Counted from the stretch's first letter, positions 47,017-57,779 are shown. The stretch: 64,000 nucleotides of DNA from Haematobacter massiliensis (GCF_000740795.1 NZ_JGYG01000011.1:62001-126000); one strand, 5' to 3'. Notes: generated by a model from the sequence alone, not told the origin. Numbers and translations are program-made.

Positions 47017-48321
47017 TCAGCGCGTGCTGATATCGCTGTAATCGCGGGCCGTTGCGCCCACATAAAGCTGGCGCGGACGACCGATCTTCAGCTGCGGATC
47101 GGAGATCATTTCCTTCCACTGGGAGATCCACCCAACCGTCCGGGACAGCGCGAAGATCGGCGTGAACATCGCGGTCGGGAAGCCCATCGCCTCAAGGATG
47201 ATGCCCGAGTAGAAGTCCACGTTCGGGTAGAGCTTCTTCTCGATGAAGTACGGATCCTCGAGCGCGATGCGCTCCAGCTCCTTGGCGACCTGCAGCGTCG
47301 GGTTGTTCTCGACGCCGAGCAGGCCGAGCACCTCGTCAGCGCTTTCCTTCATCACCTTGGCGCGCGGGTCGAAGTTCTTGTAGACCCGGTGGCCGAAGCC
47401 CATCAGGCGGAAAGGATCGTTCTTGTCCTTCGCCTTGGCGATATATTCCGGGATCTTGTCCACGGTGCCGATCTGGCGGAGCATTTCCAGCGCTGCCTGG
47501 TTCGCCCCGCCATGGGCCGGGCCCCACAGACAGGCGATACCCGCCGCGATGCAGGCAAACGGGTTCGCGCCCGAGGAGCCTGCGAGACGCACCGTAGAGG
47601 TGGAGGCGTTCTGCTCGTGATCGGCGTGGAGCATCATGATCCGGTCGAGCGCTTTCGCGAGGATCGGGTTGACCTTGTACTCCTCCGCCGGGACGGCGAA
47701 GCACATGTAGAGGAAGTTCGACGCGTAATCGAGGTCGTTCCTCGGATAAACGAAGGGCTGGCCGATGGAGTATTTATGAGCCATCGCCGCGATGGTTGGC
47801 AGTTTCGCGATCAGCCGGATGGCGGCCACTTCGCGCTGCCACGGATCGTTGATGTCGGTGGAGTCGTGATAGAAGGCGGACATGGCGCCGACGACGCCGA
47901 CCATGGTCGCCATCGGATGCGCATCGCGGCGGAAGCCGCGGAAGAAGTTGGTCATCTGCTCATGCACCATGGTGTGGCGCGTGACCAGCGTCTCGAAATC
48001 GGCGAGCTGCTTGGCCGTCGGCAGTTCGCCGTAAAGCAGCAGGTAGCAGACTTCGAGGTGATGCGACTCGGCGGCCAGTTGCTCGATCGGGTAGCCGCGA
48101 TACAGGAGCTCGCCCTTGTCGCCGTCGATATAGGTGATCGTGGATTCGCAGGCGGCCGTCGAGGTGAAGCCCGGATCGAAGGTGAACACGTCACCCTGCG
48201 CATAAAGCTTGCGGATATCCAGCACGTCCGGGCCGAGTGTTGGCGACATGATCGGCAATTCGATGGTCTTGCCTTCGAATGTCAGCGTCGCCTTCTTGCT
48301 CGTCTCTGCCATGTCAGCCAT
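47017..48321 (-). CDS. gltA: citrate synthase (type II)
   Basis: Condenses oxaloacetate and acetyl-CoA, the entry to the TCA cycle. The 434-residue protein from ATG 48321 (AAAGGGA 5 bases upstream) is the long hexameric bacterial type with a small N-terminal domain. Catalytic-site segments include [30 protein letters not shown] and [15 protein letters not shown] frame extending to 48432 overlaps gltX and is not translated. It lies 58 bases downstream of gltX. Confidence 0.97.
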   Translation of the reverse strand: MADMAETSKKATLTFEGKTIELPIMSPTLGPDVLDIRKLYAQGDVFTFDPGFTSTAACESTITYIDGDKGELLYRGYPIEQLAAESHHLEVCYLLLYGELPTAKQLADFETLVTRHTMVHEQMTNFFRGFRRDAHPMATMVGVVGAMSAFYHDSTDINDPWQREVAAIRLIAKLPTIAAMAHKYSIGQPFVYPRNDLDYASNFLYMCFAVPAEEYKVNPILAKALDRIMMLHADHEQNASTSTVRLAGSSGANPFACIAAGIACLWGPAHGGANQAALEMLRQIGTVDKIPEYIAKAKDKNDPFRLMGFGHRVYKNFDPRAKVMKESADEVLGLLGVENNPTLQVAKELERIALEDPYFIEKKLYPNVDFYSGIILEAMGFPTAMFTPIFALSRTVGWISQWKEMISDPQLKIGRPRQLYVGATARDYSDISTR

Positions 48322-48379
48322 CTTCGTCCCTTTCATGCTCCGGCGGGGATGCCGGTTGTCTTGGAAGCCCGGTGGCGGC

Positions 48380-49786
48380 TCAGGAAGCCGCATCCTCCAG
48401 GCGGGAAATCGTCTCGTCGCGACCGATGACAAGCATCATGTCGAAAACGCTCGGCGAAAGCATGCGCCCCGCCAGAGCCGCACGCAAGGCCGGGGCAACC
48501 TTGCCCAGGCCCAGTCCGCGCGCTCCGGCGACCTCCGCCACCGCCGCTTCGAGTGTATGCCGCTCCCAGGGTGTGGTCCGCAAGAGCGCAGCCGTATCCC
48601 GCAGTATACCGCGCGCATCTTCCGTCAAGGCGGCTTGTGCTGCGTCATCCCGCGAAATCGGATGCTCGACCAGGACAAACCGTGCTTTCTCAATGAGATC
48701 GACAAAGGTCTTTGCACGGTCCTTGAGTGAATACATGGCCTGCAGCAGGCCGGCGCGTTGTTTCTCGGTCAGCGCCGGTTCACCGGCCGCAGCAAGGTAT
48801 GCCTCTATTTCAGGCACAAGTTCTTCGTCCGGCGTGGCGGCGATATGTTGCCCGCAGATGTTCTCGAGCTTCTTGAAATCGAGTCGCGCAGGCGCCCGGC
48901 CGATGCCGGGCAGGTCGAACCATTCCAATGCCTGCTCCGTGGTGAAGAATTCGTCATTGCCATGACTCCACCCGAGCCGCGCAAGATAGTTGCGCATGCC
49001 CGCGGCGGGATAGCCCATGGCCTGATATTCCTCCACCCCCAGCGCGCCGTGACGCTTGGAGAGCTTCTTGCCATCCGGCCCGTGGATGAGCGGGATATGC
49101 GCCCAGACAGGCACCTCCCAATCCATCGCACGGTAGATCTGCGTCTGCCGCGCGGCATTGTTCAGGTGGTCGTCGCCCCGGATGACATGGGTCACGCCCA
49201 TGTCGTGATCGTCCACCACCACCGCCAGCATATAGGTCGGTGTGCCGTCCGAGCGGAGAAGGACCATGTCGTCGAGCTGATCGTTGCGGAAGGTCACCTC
49301 GCCCTGCACGGCATCCTCGACGACGGTCGTCCCTTCGCGGGGCGCCTTCAGGCGGATGACATAGGGGCCATCGGGCCAGGTCGCCGGGTCGGCATCGCGC
49401 CAGGGTGACAGAAAGAGCGTGGAGCGTCCCTCCGCCCGCGCGGCTTCCCGGAAGGCCTCGATCTCCTCCTGCGTGGAGTAGCAGCGATAGGCGCAGTCGC
49501 GCGCCATCATCTCATGCGCGACCTCCGCGTGACGGCCCCGCTGTTCGAACTGGCTCACGGCATCGCCGTCCCCTTCGAGGCCGAGCCAGGTCAGGCCGCG
49601 AAGGATCGCCGCCGTCGCCTCCGGCGTGGAGCGTTCGCGGTCCGTATCCTCTATACGGAGCAGGAACCGGCCTCCGCGTCCGCGGGCATAGAGCCAGTTG
49701 AACAGGGCCGTCCGCGCACCGCCGATATGCAGATAACCGGTGGGCGAGGGGGCAAAACGGGTGACAACCGGGCGGGCAGCGGACAT
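48380..49786 (-). CDS. gltX: glutamate-tRNA ligase
   Basis: Charges tRNA-Glu (and perhaps tRNA-Gln, if the GatCAB route is used). The 468-residue class I synthetase has HIGG (20-23) in [20 protein letters not shown], the KLSKRHG form of the KMSKS loop, and the helical anticodon-binding C terminus. Alphaproteobacteria usually have two GltX proteins; which one this is cannot be told here. It diverges from comEC, sharing a 99-bp promoter region with a TTAACCAT box. Confidence 0.95.
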   Translation of the reverse strand: MSAARPVVTRFAPSPTGYLHIGGARTALFNWLYARGRGGRFLLRIEDTDRERSTPEATAAILRGLTWLGLEGDGDAVSQFEQRGRHAEVAHEMMARDCAYRCYSTQEEIEAFREAARAEGRSTLFLSPWRDADPATWPDGPYVIRLKAPREGTTVVEDAVQGEVTFRNDQLDDMVLLRSDGTPTYMLAVVVDDHDMGVTHVIRGDDHLNNAARQTQIYRAMDWEVPVWAHIPLIHGPDGKKLSKRHGALGVEEYQAMGYPAAGMRNYLARLGWSHGNDEFFTTEQALEWFDLPGIGRAPARLDFKKLENICGQHIAATPDEELVPEIEAYLAAAGEPALTEKQRAGLLQAMYSLKDRAKTFVDLIEKARFVLVEHPISRDDAAQAALTEDARGILRDTAALLRTTPWERHTLEAAVAEVAGARGLGLGKVAPALRAALAGRMLSPSVFDMMLVIGRDETISRLEDAAS

Positions 49787-49804
49787 GCGCGGGGCCTTTC
49801 GGAA

Positions 49805-49812
49805 TTAACCAT
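49805..49812. promoter_or_regulatory. TTAACCAT CtrA half-site candidate between gltX and comEC
   Basis: TTAACCAT matches the single half-site preferred by CtrA in alphaproteobacteria. It lies 74 bases before the comEC ATG and 19 bases before the gltX ATG. CtrA is known to activate competence genes in R. capsulatus, which favours comEC as the target, but one half-site alone is weak evidence. Confidence 0.35.
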
Positions 49813-49885
49813 TCAGAAACCATGTCTGCGCTATGGCTTCGGCGTCTCTGTAGGCAATCGGCCGGGGGAGGGCAAGCCGCGCGCG

Positions 49886-52019
49886 ATGGCGATCTTGGAC
49901 GAAGGACAGCGCTCGCCCGACGCCGCGCGGAACGGAGGCGGGGCTTCGCGGCGTATTTCGTGGCTTCTGGCCCTTCCGCTCGAGGGGCTTGCGCAGGCGC
50001 GGGGGCAGTTGTTTCCCTTCGTGCCGGTGCTGCTCGGCCTTGGCATCGCGTGGTATCTGGCGCTTCTGCGGGAGCCATCCCACGTCTTCGTCTGGTTGGC
50101 TGTGATTCTCTGCGCGGTCTCCGCTGGCTTCTGGCTCTGGGGGCCGCCTCGCTGGCGACCCGTGGCGGCGGTGCCCTGTCTCGTGCTGGCTGGGTTCCTG
50201 CTGATCCTGCTCCGCACCCATATGGTCGCCGCCCCCGTGCTCTCCTTCCGTTACTACGGCCCTGTGGAGGGGCGTCTCGTGGAGATCGACCGGTCTGGAA
50301 GCGACCGGCTCCGCCTGACGCTGGATCAGGTGACGCTGGCCCGCATGGCGCCCGAGCGGACGCCGCATCGGGTGCGCGTGTCGCTGATGGAGGAGCCGGA
50401 GCGTGCCCTCGCGCCGGGAACGCGCATCATGCTCACGGGTCATCTCTCATCCCCCGGTCGGCCGACGGAACCCGGCGGCTTCGATTTCCGCCGCACCGCC
50501 TGGTTCGAGCGGCTGGGCGCCGTGGGCTACAGCCGGACCCCGGTGATGACGGTGGCGCCGTCGGAGGATGATCTCGGCCTGTTGATAGACCGCATCCGCA
50601 TGACGCTTTCTGCCGGTATCCTCGCGCATATTCCGGGCGATGCGGGGGGGGTTCGCGGCGGCCGTCACCACGGGCGACCGCTCCGGTATCTCTGCCGCCG
50701 CCAATGACGCGATGCGGGATTCCAACCTCTCTCACCAGCTTTCGATTTCCGGCATGCATATGAGCATGCTGGCCGCCTTCATCTTTGCCGTGGTGCGGCG
50801 CGGGCTGGCCTTGATGCCGGGCGCCGCGCTGCGTCTGCCGACCAAGAAGATCGCGGCCGCGATCGCGCTTGCCGCCTCCGCCTTCTATCTCGCGCTCGCC
50901 GGGCGGGATGTGGCGACGGAGCGTGCCTTTGTCATGGTGGCCGTGATGCTCATAGCGGTGTTGTGCGACCGGCGGGCGCTCTCGCTCCGGTCCATCGCGC
51001 TGGCCGGGGTGATCGTGCTCGCGCTGCGACCTGAGAGCCTGACCAATGCCGGGTTCCAGATGTCCTTTGCCGCTAGCGCGGCGCTCGTCATCGCCTTTGG
51101 CTGGATCTCCGGCAGGATGCGTCCCTGGCCACGATGGTGTGACGGCACGATCATGCTGCTCTTTTCCTCCTCTGTCGCCGGGGCCGCGACGATGCCGTTT
51201 ACCGCGGCGATCTTCAATCGGGTGGTGAATTACGGCCTCCTCGCCAATCTGCTGGCTAGCCCGCTGATGGGGGTGCTCGTCATGCCGTTTGCAGTGGTTG
51301 CGCTATTGCTTGCGCCGTTGGGGCTCGAGACTGCTCCCCTGTGGCTGGTCGGGCTGGGGTCGCAGGGCGTTCTTCGCGTGGCGGAGATGGTCGCCGGGCT
51401 TGACGGCGTGGTGTCCGCGGTCCGCATCCCGCCGCCCGGAGCGCTGCCGCTGGTCGTGGTGTCTCTGCTCTGGCTGACCCTCTGGCCCGGACCCTCGCGA
51501 TGGGCGGGCGTAGCGCCCCTGCTGATGGGGGGCTGGCTTTTCTGGCAAGGGGCAGCCCGGCCGCTTGTGCTGATTTCGGAGAGCGGCGCCGTCTCCGGCC
51601 TTCTCACGCCCGAAGGTCGGGCGCTGTCGCGCGGGCGGGGCGATGCCTTCGCGGTTACTGGCTGGCTGCAGCGGGATGGCGATCTTGCGACAGGCGAAGT
51701 CGCCGCGCGGCGGGACGGGATGAGTCGTGACGCGGGCATCGTCCGGTATCGCGCCGGGGATCGGGAGATCGTGCACATCACCGGGCGCGGCGCCGCCGAT
51801 CTGGTCGAAGACAGCTGCCGCGATTGGGCCATCGTCGTAACCTCCAGTCGTTTGTCGCAGGGGACATCGCCCTTGAAGGGCGCTCCCTGTGATATCGTTG
51901 ACAAAACTTCGCTAGAGCATTCGGGCGCGCTGGCACTCCATGTGCAGGGCGGCGTCCTGCGCATCCTGAGCGTTGCCGAAGCAAGCGGGGAGCGCATCTG
52001 GGTCCGCCCGACGCGCTGA
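49886..52019 (+). pseudogene. comEC: ComEC/Rec2 DNA-uptake channel, frameshifted at a G8 run
   Basis: ComEC passes single-stranded DNA through the inner membrane during natural transformation. The first frame (from ATG 49886) ends at 50707 and the second continues to 52019. The join lies in a run of eight G at 50644-50651. Reading GAT GCG GGG GGG TTC with seven G would give DAGGFAAAVTTGDRSGIS, the expected ComEC sequence; with eight G the first frame runs into RGGRHH and stops. Joined, the protein is about 710 residues with a normal N-terminal DUF4131-like region, the multi-helix competence domain (SNLSHQLSISGMHM) and a C-terminal tail without clear metallo-beta-lactamase ligands. Mutation, slippage control or sequencing error are all possible. 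Confidence 0.85.
50644..50651 (+). repeat. homopolymer G8 at the comEC frameshift
   Basis: Eight consecutive G where seven would keep the frame. Such tracts are prone to slippage in replication and to miscounting by some sequencers. Confidence 0.95.
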
Positions 52020-52038
52020 GCTGCCTACGCTCAGGGTT

Positions 52039-53142
52039 TTACTTGACCAGCAATTCGGCATGAAGCGCTCCTGCTGCATTGATGCTCTTGAGAATGTCGA
52101 TCATGTCCCGCGGGCCGACCCCCAGGGCATTGAGACCCGCGACCACATCCGACAGCGACGTGGATGCGGAAACCTCCGCCAACCCGATCCCCGGTTGCTC
52201 CTCTATCGCGACGGAGGAGCGCGGCACGATTACCGTCTCTCCCCGTGCGAAGGGGTTGGGTTGCACGGCGAGCGGGGCTTCCTCCACCCGCAGCGTGAGG
52301 TTGCCTTGCGCCACAGCCACGCGGGAGATGCGCACGTCCTCGCCCATCACAATGGTGCCGGAGCGCTGATCCACGACGACGCGCGCACGCTGCTCCGGCT
52401 CCACCATCAGGGCTTCGATACGCGTCAGCGCATGTGCGGCAGAGGCCATGCGCGTCGCGCCGATATCCAGCGCCACAGTGCCGGAATCCAGCATTCGGGC
52501 AACCGCGCGACCGAAGTCGCCGTTGATTGCCGCCTCGATCCGCGCGGCAGTTGTGAAATCAGGGGAGCGCAGGCCAAGCCGGAGTGCTTCCAGATCACTC
52601 AACTCAAAGCCGATCTCCCGCTCCACGCGACCGCCGCCCGGAATGCCGCCGGCCGTCGGAACGCCCTCGGTCACGCTGGCGGCCTGACCTGTCGCGACGT
52701 TTCCGCCCGCAATGATGGTTCCCTGCGCGACCGCGTAAATCTGGCCATCCGCGCCGTTCAGCGGCGTCATCACCAGCGTTCCGCCCAGCAGGCTCTTTGC
52801 ATCTCCGATGGTCGAGACAGTGACATCGATCCGCCCCCCCGCGCGGGCAAAGGGCGGAAGCTCAGCGGTGACCAGCACCGCAGCGACGTTCTTGGGGCGA
52901 AACTGTTCGCCCGTCACATTCACCCCAAGCCGTTCGAGGATATTGGTCATGATATCCTCGGTGAAGGGCGAGTTTCTAAGCCCGTCACCCGTGCCGTTGA
53001 GGCCGACGACTAGCCCGTAGCCGACAAGATCATTGCCGCGCACGCCGTCGAACTCCACGAGATCCTTGATGCGGATCGGGCCTGCCGCAGCGGCCATGGC
53101 GAAGATCAGACCTGCCAGCAGGAATGTGAAGAAGCGGCTCAT
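52039..53142 (-). CDS. flgI: flagellar P-ring protein FlgI
   Basis: Forms the ring around the flagellar rod in the peptidoglycan layer. The 367-residue protein has a signal peptide (1-20, ending AMAAAAGP), then the FlgI start RIKDLVEFDGVRGNDLVGYG and NVTGEQFRPKNVAAVLVTAELPPFARAG, all typical. It overlaps flgL by 4 bases and ends the motB-flgE-flgK-flgL-flgI operon, converging on comEC with only 19 bases between stops. Confidence 0.96.
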   Translation of the reverse strand: MSRFFTFLLAGLIFAMAAAAGPIRIKDLVEFDGVRGNDLVGYGLVVGLNGTGDGLRNSPFTEDIMTNILERLGVNVTGEQFRPKNVAAVLVTAELPPFARAGGRIDVTVSTIGDAKSLLGGTLVMTPLNGADGQIYAVAQGTIIAGGNVATGQAASVTEGVPTAGGIPGGGRVEREIGFELSDLEALRLGLRSPDFTTAARIEAAINGDFGRAVARMLDSGTVALDIGATRMASAAHALTRIEALMVEPEQRARVVVDQRSGTIVMGEDVRISRVAVAQGNLTLRVEEAPLAVQPNPFARGETVIVPRSSVAIEEQPGIGLAEVSASTSLSDVVAGLNALGVGPRDMIDILKSINAAGALHAELLVK

Positions 53143-54131
53143 CGCAGATAATTCGTCAGAGTGAGCGAGGAAAGGCGGCCCGTAAGCTCATAAAGCAACT
53201 CAAGCTGCTTCTGCGTGGCGTCGAGGTCGATCGCGGCCTCATACGGATCGACGCCGGCGATCTCCTGCAAACGCGCCTTCGTGGCTGTCTCCTCGGCCGA
53301 GTTCCGAGTTCGCACCGCCTCGATGCGTGCTTCTGTCGTGCCGAGGTCAGCCGCCGCGGCCACAATGCCATCCGTCGCTTCCGACATGCGAAGGGCGGCA
53401 AGACCGATCATCGCACCGTTCTGAGCGTCGGGAAGGGAGGCGGAGAGCGCGCCGAGGGCGAGTGCTTCCAATGTCTGCCGAAAGGCGGGGGCGTCTGCGC
53501 GCAGAGACAGGCTGACCGTTTCTCCTGCGCCGATCGGCACCGGGCTTCGGGGCTCACTGTCGCCGAGGTAGTAATTAGCGGGCGTGTCGAACCAGTCGGA
53601 GACCGCCGCCGCGATATCCGATACCGTCTGGGCTCCCGATGTCGAGATCGCGCCTGCAAGATCAGCGAGGATTTCCGTCGCGTCCTTGATCGCCGGGCCT
53701 GCCGCCACTGCGCCGCCGAACATGGGTTGGCCGGAGGATCGCAGGTTGATGGTCGATACGGCATTTCCGAAGCGCGCGTGAAGCTCGTTCGCGACTGCAC
53801 GCCGCGATGCGGGATCCTCCGTGCTCGAGGCGAGGATTGCCGCCTGCCTGCCGGATGTCAGAGATTCCGTCAGAGAAGTGAGCGCCTCCTGCATCGTGGC
53901 AGCAGACAACGCGGCCTCTGTCGCGGTTGTCCGCCAGGCGGCAAGGCTCGCAAGTCTGGTGTTCAGGCGGGCGTCAAGCCGGTGATCTCCCGCGAGGCGC
54001 GCAGATCGGTCGGTCGGAGCTCCGGTTGTGGCCTCCTGCATGGACCGTGACAGCGCTTTCTGCGTCGCTCCCGTGGCCTGTCGCAAGGCAAGGCTGCGGG
54101 CCAAATCCCCGATCCCCATCCCACCCATCAT
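53139..54131 (-). CDS. flgL: flagellar hook-filament junction protein FlgL (HAP3)
   Basis: Joins the hook to the filament together with FlgK. The 330-residue protein has flagellin-like N- and C-terminal helical ends: an N terminus with ARSLALRQATGATQKALSR and a C terminus ending YELTGRLSSLTLTNYLR. The middle is variable, as usual. It overlaps flgK by one base and flgI by four. Confidence 0.9.
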   Translation of the reverse strand: MMGGMGIGDLARSLALRQATGATQKALSRSMQEATTGAPTDRSARLAGDHRLDARLNTRLASLAAWRTTATEAALSAATMQEALTSLTESLTSGRQAAILASSTEDPASRRAVANELHARFGNAVSTINLRSSGQPMFGGAVAAGPAIKDATEILADLAGAISTSGAQTVSDIAAAVSDWFDTPANYYLGDSEPRSPVPIGAGETVSLSLRADAPAFRQTLEALALGALSASLPDAQNGAMIGLAALRMSEATDGIVAAAADLGTTEARIEAVRTRNSAEETATKARLQEIAGVDPYEAAIDLDATQKQLELLYELTGRLSSLTLTNYLR

Positions 54132-55531
54132 CAGCGTATCCCCAGCAGCGTTTTCATCATCTCGTCAGCGGCCTGGAGAACCCGGGCATTGGCCGCGAAT
54201 GCCTGCTCCATCAAGAGAAGCTTCTGCACTTCTTCGTCCGAGTTGACCCCGCGAGCGGCTTCGGCACTGCGGAGCTGATCGCTTCGCGCCGTCCTGAAGC
54301 TTGCCTCCATCTCCACCGAGAGGCGACGGGTGGCCACACTGGAAAGAAGCGTTGCCGCACTATCCGTCAGGGGCTTGTCCTTCTCCAGCGCGGTGGAGAG
54401 AGCGATGAGCCCGCCTGCATCCCCTGGCCGTTCAGTGGTGGTGCCGGCTCCGTTTCGAATACGCCACAGCGCGCCTCCCTGATCAGGATCATAGTCGGCG
54501 GAGATGGCGAGGCGACCCGCGAGCCCAGCGCCCCCAGTCGCGGAGGCGTCCTGAAAAAAACCCACGCCATCCGCGGCGAGGGTCTTTGCCGCGCTATCAA
54601 ATCGGGCGATCAGATCGCCTGCGAATGCATCCACCTCCTTCTGGAACGCCGGGGCGAGCTGATCGCGGACGGTGAGCTGCGCTGCCATTCGGCCTTCACT
54701 GATCCGGCCTCCAGCCCCGAGCGACAGCGGTTTGCCATCCAGCGTGACGCCTGAAAGAAGGCCGTTTTCAATTGTCGTGCCAGCCGTCATGTCGCCTGCA
54801 GGGGAGAACGCCAGTTGCGCGACCCTTGTGCCTTCGAGCAGCGTCGTCCCGTCACTCAGATGGAGCGATATGCGGCCATCATCCTGAAGCGTCTGGCGCA
54901 CCGGGAGGGCATCGGCGATGCTATCGACGAGCCTTTGCCGCTCGTCGAGAAGGGTGTTGATCTCACTGCCGCGGGCAGCCCCGGCAACGACGGCACGGTT
55001 CAGTTCGTCGATCCTCGACAGGTTGGCATTCACCATCCCGACATCCGCGGCGAGCTTTTGATCGGCAACGGCACGTGCCTCCTGAGCGGCCCGTCCGATG
55101 CCGTTGATCTTTTCGGCGAGGGCCTTTGCCGCTGTCAGGACATCAGCGAGCCGGCTTTCGGAGGACGGCAGGCTCGACGCCGTGTCCAGCGTGGCGGCAA
55201 GCCGTGCGACCCGCGCGGAAAGCGAATCGCCGGAATCGCTGGTGCCCAGGCTGTCTTCCAACGCTTTCAGAAAGGCGGCTTCCACCCCTGTTCCCGCTGC
55301 TTCCGACTGAGCCTTCAGCCGCTGAAGCGTCAGCGCGGGGTCCACGTCCCGCAGGACAGCAGTGACCCGGACGCCGGTTCCGGCAGTCCCGGCGATATTC
55401 GACAGGACAACCTCCTGCCGACTGTAACCCGGCGTCAGGCTGTTCGCGAGGTTGGACGATACGACGCCGGTCGTTCGACCGACGGCGGAAAGCCCGCTCG
55501 CGGCATTTGAGAGAGCCTGTGAAATGCTCAT
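54131..55531 (-). CDS. flgK: flagellar hook-associated protein FlgK (HAP1)
   Basis: First hook-filament junction protein, 466 residues. The N-terminal ISQALSNAASGLSAVGRTTG and SSNLANSLTPGYSRQEV match the family's rod/hook-type motif, and the C terminus (GVNSDEEVQKLLLMEQAFAA) has the axial-protein helix ending in LLGIR. It is shorter than enterobacterial FlgK (about 550), which is normal in Rhodobacterales. It starts 5 bases after flgE. Confidence 0.94.
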   Translation of the reverse strand: MSISQALSNAASGLSAVGRTTGVVSSNLANSLTPGYSRQEVVLSNIAGTAGTGVRVTAVLRDVDPALTLQRLKAQSEAAGTGVEAAFLKALEDSLGTSDSGDSLSARVARLAATLDTASSLPSSESRLADVLTAAKALAEKINGIGRAAQEARAVADQKLAADVGMVNANLSRIDELNRAVVAGAARGSEINTLLDERQRLVDSIADALPVRQTLQDDGRISLHLSDGTTLLEGTRVAQLAFSPAGDMTAGTTIENGLLSGVTLDGKPLSLGAGGRISEGRMAAQLTVRDQLAPAFQKEVDAFAGDLIARFDSAAKTLAADGVGFFQDASATGGAGLAGRLAISADYDPDQGGALWRIRNGAGTTTERPGDAGGLIALSTALEKDKPLTDSAATLLSSVATRRLSVEMEASFRTARSDQLRSAEAARGVNSDEEVQKLLLMEQAFAANARVLQAADEMMKTLLGIR

Positions 55532-55536
55532 CGGGC

Positions 55537-56838
55537 CTACCGTTTGATGTTCGTGGTTTCCTGCAGCATCTCATCGACGGTCTGGATGACCTTGGCGTTG
55601 GAAGAATAGGCCCGCTGGGTCTGAATGAGTTGCGTCAACTCGCTTGCCACATCCGTCGCGGACTCTTCCTGTGCAAAGCCTGTCACGCCGCCGACCGGTC
55701 CTTTGCCCGCATCCCAGAGAAACATCGGGCCGCTCTGGGAGGACAGCCGGAATGTCTGATTGCTGCCTGCCTGCAGGCCGTTCGGGTTCGGAACGTCGAT
55801 TACCGGCACCTGATATATCGTGCGCGTACTGCCATTGTCGTAGATCGCGTTCAGCCTGCCATCGGCGGTGAATTCGACCGAGGCGAGATTGCCGACCGGA
55901 GAGCCGTCTTTCTCGCTGGGGCGGGTTGAGAATGTGTCCGACAGCTGCGTCAGCCCGCTGTTCGAGCCGAGGGTGCCGATGGAGATGGCAATATCGCCGC
56001 TTGCGGTCGTCACGTTGAGCTTGCCCGAGGCCGCATCATAGCTGGGAGTGTTCACGCCGCCTGTCACATTGACAGAGGAGAGCGTGCCGCCTTTGGCCGC
56101 GGTATCGTCGAAGTTCAACTCGAAAATCCCGATATCCGCGCCGCTCGCGTCGTCACGAACCGTCATCGTCCACTGGTTCGGTGTCGTCGTGGAAGGCGTA
56201 TAGGTGACCTTCAGCCCCTCTGTGGTGCCCAGATTGCCAAAATACTCGACCGACATTTCATAAGGCTCGCCGCTCGCGTCGGGGCCGGTTGCGGTGGCGG
56301 GCAGATTGGCGCCGAGCGTGATGTTCTTGGTCGGGTTGCCGACATACTGATTGGCCGTGATCTGAATCGGCTGAAGCGCGGCCTCTGAGTCCCGCGGGTA
56401 GGTGGGGATCGTCCCGTCGGGATTGGCGGGCCAGCCGAGCAGCACGAGGCCCGAACTCGTCGTGAGGTAGCCGTTCTGATCCGCGCGGAACGAGCCGGTG
56501 GTGGCAAGCATCAGCGGTGTGTCTCCGGTCCCGATGGAGGCGGTCGAGGAGACGGGCAGGAAACCGCGCCCGCTCACCGCGATGTCGGTCGCATTGGACG
56601 TCCCGACGAGGCCGCCCCGCTGATCGACCACACGGCCGGTCGTCGCACGGACGCCGCCGGCGGCGAAGCTGCCCGCCCCAGCCGTGCCGGATCCGATGAC
56701 CATGGAGAGGAAATCCGCCTCCGCCCGCTTGTAGCCGTAGGTGCCGGAATTCGCGATGTTGTCCGAGATCGTCGCGAGCCGCACGGCATTCGCGTTGAGC
56801 CCGGCCACGCCCGCGTTCAGTGAGGAGGATATGGACAT
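55537..56838 (-). CDS. flgE: flagellar hook protein FlgE
   Basis: Builds the curved hook that joins basal body and filament. The 433-residue protein has the axial N-terminal motif SSSLNAGVAGLNANAVRLA and SDNIANSGTYGYKRAEADF, the Gly/Ser/Thr-rich middle, and the C-terminal ELTQLIQTQRAYSSNAKVIQ helix. A CtrA-like box (56898-56912) lies 60 bases upstream, so flgE may have its own promoter in addition to the motB one. Confidence 0.96.
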   Translation of the reverse strand: MSISSSLNAGVAGLNANAVRLATISDNIANSGTYGYKRAEADFLSMVIGSGTAGAGSFAAGGVRATTGRVVDQRGGLVGTSNATDIAVSGRGFLPVSSTASIGTGDTPLMLATTGSFRADQNGYLTTSSGLVLLGWPANPDGTIPTYPRDSEAALQPIQITANQYVGNPTKNITLGANLPATATGPDASGEPYEMSVEYFGNLGTTEGLKVTYTPSTTTPNQWTMTVRDDASGADIGIFELNFDDTAAKGGTLSSVNVTGGVNTPSYDAASGKLNVTTASGDIAISIGTLGSNSGLTQLSDTFSTRPSEKDGSPVGNLASVEFTADGRLNAIYDNGSTRTIYQVPVIDVPNPNGLQAGSNQTFRLSSQSGPMFLWDAGKGPVGGVTGFAQEESATDVASELTQLIQTQRAYSSNAKVIQTVDEMLQETTNIKR

Positions 56839-56897
56839 TCTGATGCCTTTCGAGGTTCGGATTCGGATGCCGTTGTCCGAGTTTTGCTTTCAGGGGC

Positions 56898-56912
56898 TTA
56901 AGAAGCCGCTAA
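56898..56912 (-). promoter_or_regulatory. CtrA-like box TTAA-N7-CTAA upstream of flgE
   Basis: The plus strand reads TTAA-GAAGCCG-CTAA, which is TTAG-N7-TTAA on the gene strand. CtrA consensus is TTAA-N7-TTAA with one mismatch tolerated. It lies 60 bases before the flgE ATG and is nearly identical in layout to the box before motB. Confidence 0.55.
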
Positions 56913-56918
56913 CGCGCA

Positions 56919-57740
56919 TCACTTTTTGCGCAGAAGGATGATCTCGACCCGGTTATTGCGGGGGGATGCGCGATCCGCAGCGGCGGGGCGACGGTCGGCA
57001 TAGCCCGTCACGCGTTGCAGACGCGCGGGGGGAAAGCCTGCCTCCTCCATGACGCGGCGCGTGGCGCCTGCACGGGCCGTGGTCAGATCCCAGACAGGGT
57101 TGCGGGCGAGCGGCACGGGATAACTGCGCACATGCGCCTCCACCGCGACGGAGTTGAGCGATTGCAGATATACGGAAGCCACCACGTCGATCAGATCGTG
57201 GAGGAGCCGGGTCGGGGTGTCGGTCTCGGGCACGAACAGCGTGGCGCCATCGGTATCGAAAAGCTCCACGATCAACCCTTCGTCGCTGACCCGCGTCGCG
57301 ATGTGGATCAGCTTGCTGCGGAGGGTGAGACTATCGCCGGTGCGGCCCTGAAGCAGCGCCTCCATGCCCTCCCGCGCGCGCTGGATATCCTCGTCCAGCG
57401 TCACGCCGCTGACACCGCGCGCCTGTCGCTCCCGCATCGCGCGGCTTTGCGAGGCGCCGGTGCCGTTGTGGACCAGCGTATCCTCGGAAAAGATGCTGTC
57501 GCCGCCGAAGGCGCCGTCTCCGCCGCCGGAGACGCGATTGACGGGGATCGTCGGGTTGAAATAGTCGGCGATCCCCTTGCGCTGCTTCTCCGTCGTGGCG
57601 TTCAGCAGCCACATGAGCATGAAGAAAGCCATCATCGCGGTCACGAAATCCGCATAGGCGACCTTCCAGGCGCCGCCGTGGTGACCCCCGGCGACGATCT
57701 TCTTGCGCTTGATGATGATCGGGCGCTTGTCGTTCTGCAT
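56919..57740 (-). CDS. motB: flagellar motor protein MotB
   Basis: Stator protein anchored to peptidoglycan. The 273-residue protein has one helix (about 29-46) carrying the proton-binding D31 in AYADFVTAMMAFFMLMWLL, a plug/linker with charged residues, and a C-terminal OmpA-like peptidoglycan domain ending in DRASPRNNRVEIILLRKK. The usual partner motA is not in the window; in many Rhodobacterales it lies elsewhere. It heads the flagellar operon. Confidence 0.95.
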   Translation of the reverse strand: MQNDKRPIIIKRKKIVAGGHHGGAWKVAYADFVTAMMAFFMLMWLLNATTEKQRKGIADYFNPTIPVNRVSGGGDGAFGGDSIFSEDTLVHNGTGASQSRAMRERQARGVSGVTLDEDIQRAREGMEALLQGRTGDSLTLRSKLIHIATRVSDEGLIVELFDTDGATLFVPETDTPTRLLHDLIDVVASVYLQSLNSVAVEAHVRSYPVPLARNPVWDLTTARAGATRRVMEEAGFPPARLQRVTGYADRRPAAADRASPRNNRVEIILLRKK

Positions 57741-57779
57741 GGCTCGCCTCCCTGACCCCGGGAGACTAGCCGCGCCGGG

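Noticed and set aside
47008-48429. 473-codon open frame on the plus strand.
   Set aside because: Antisense to gltA with no family features.
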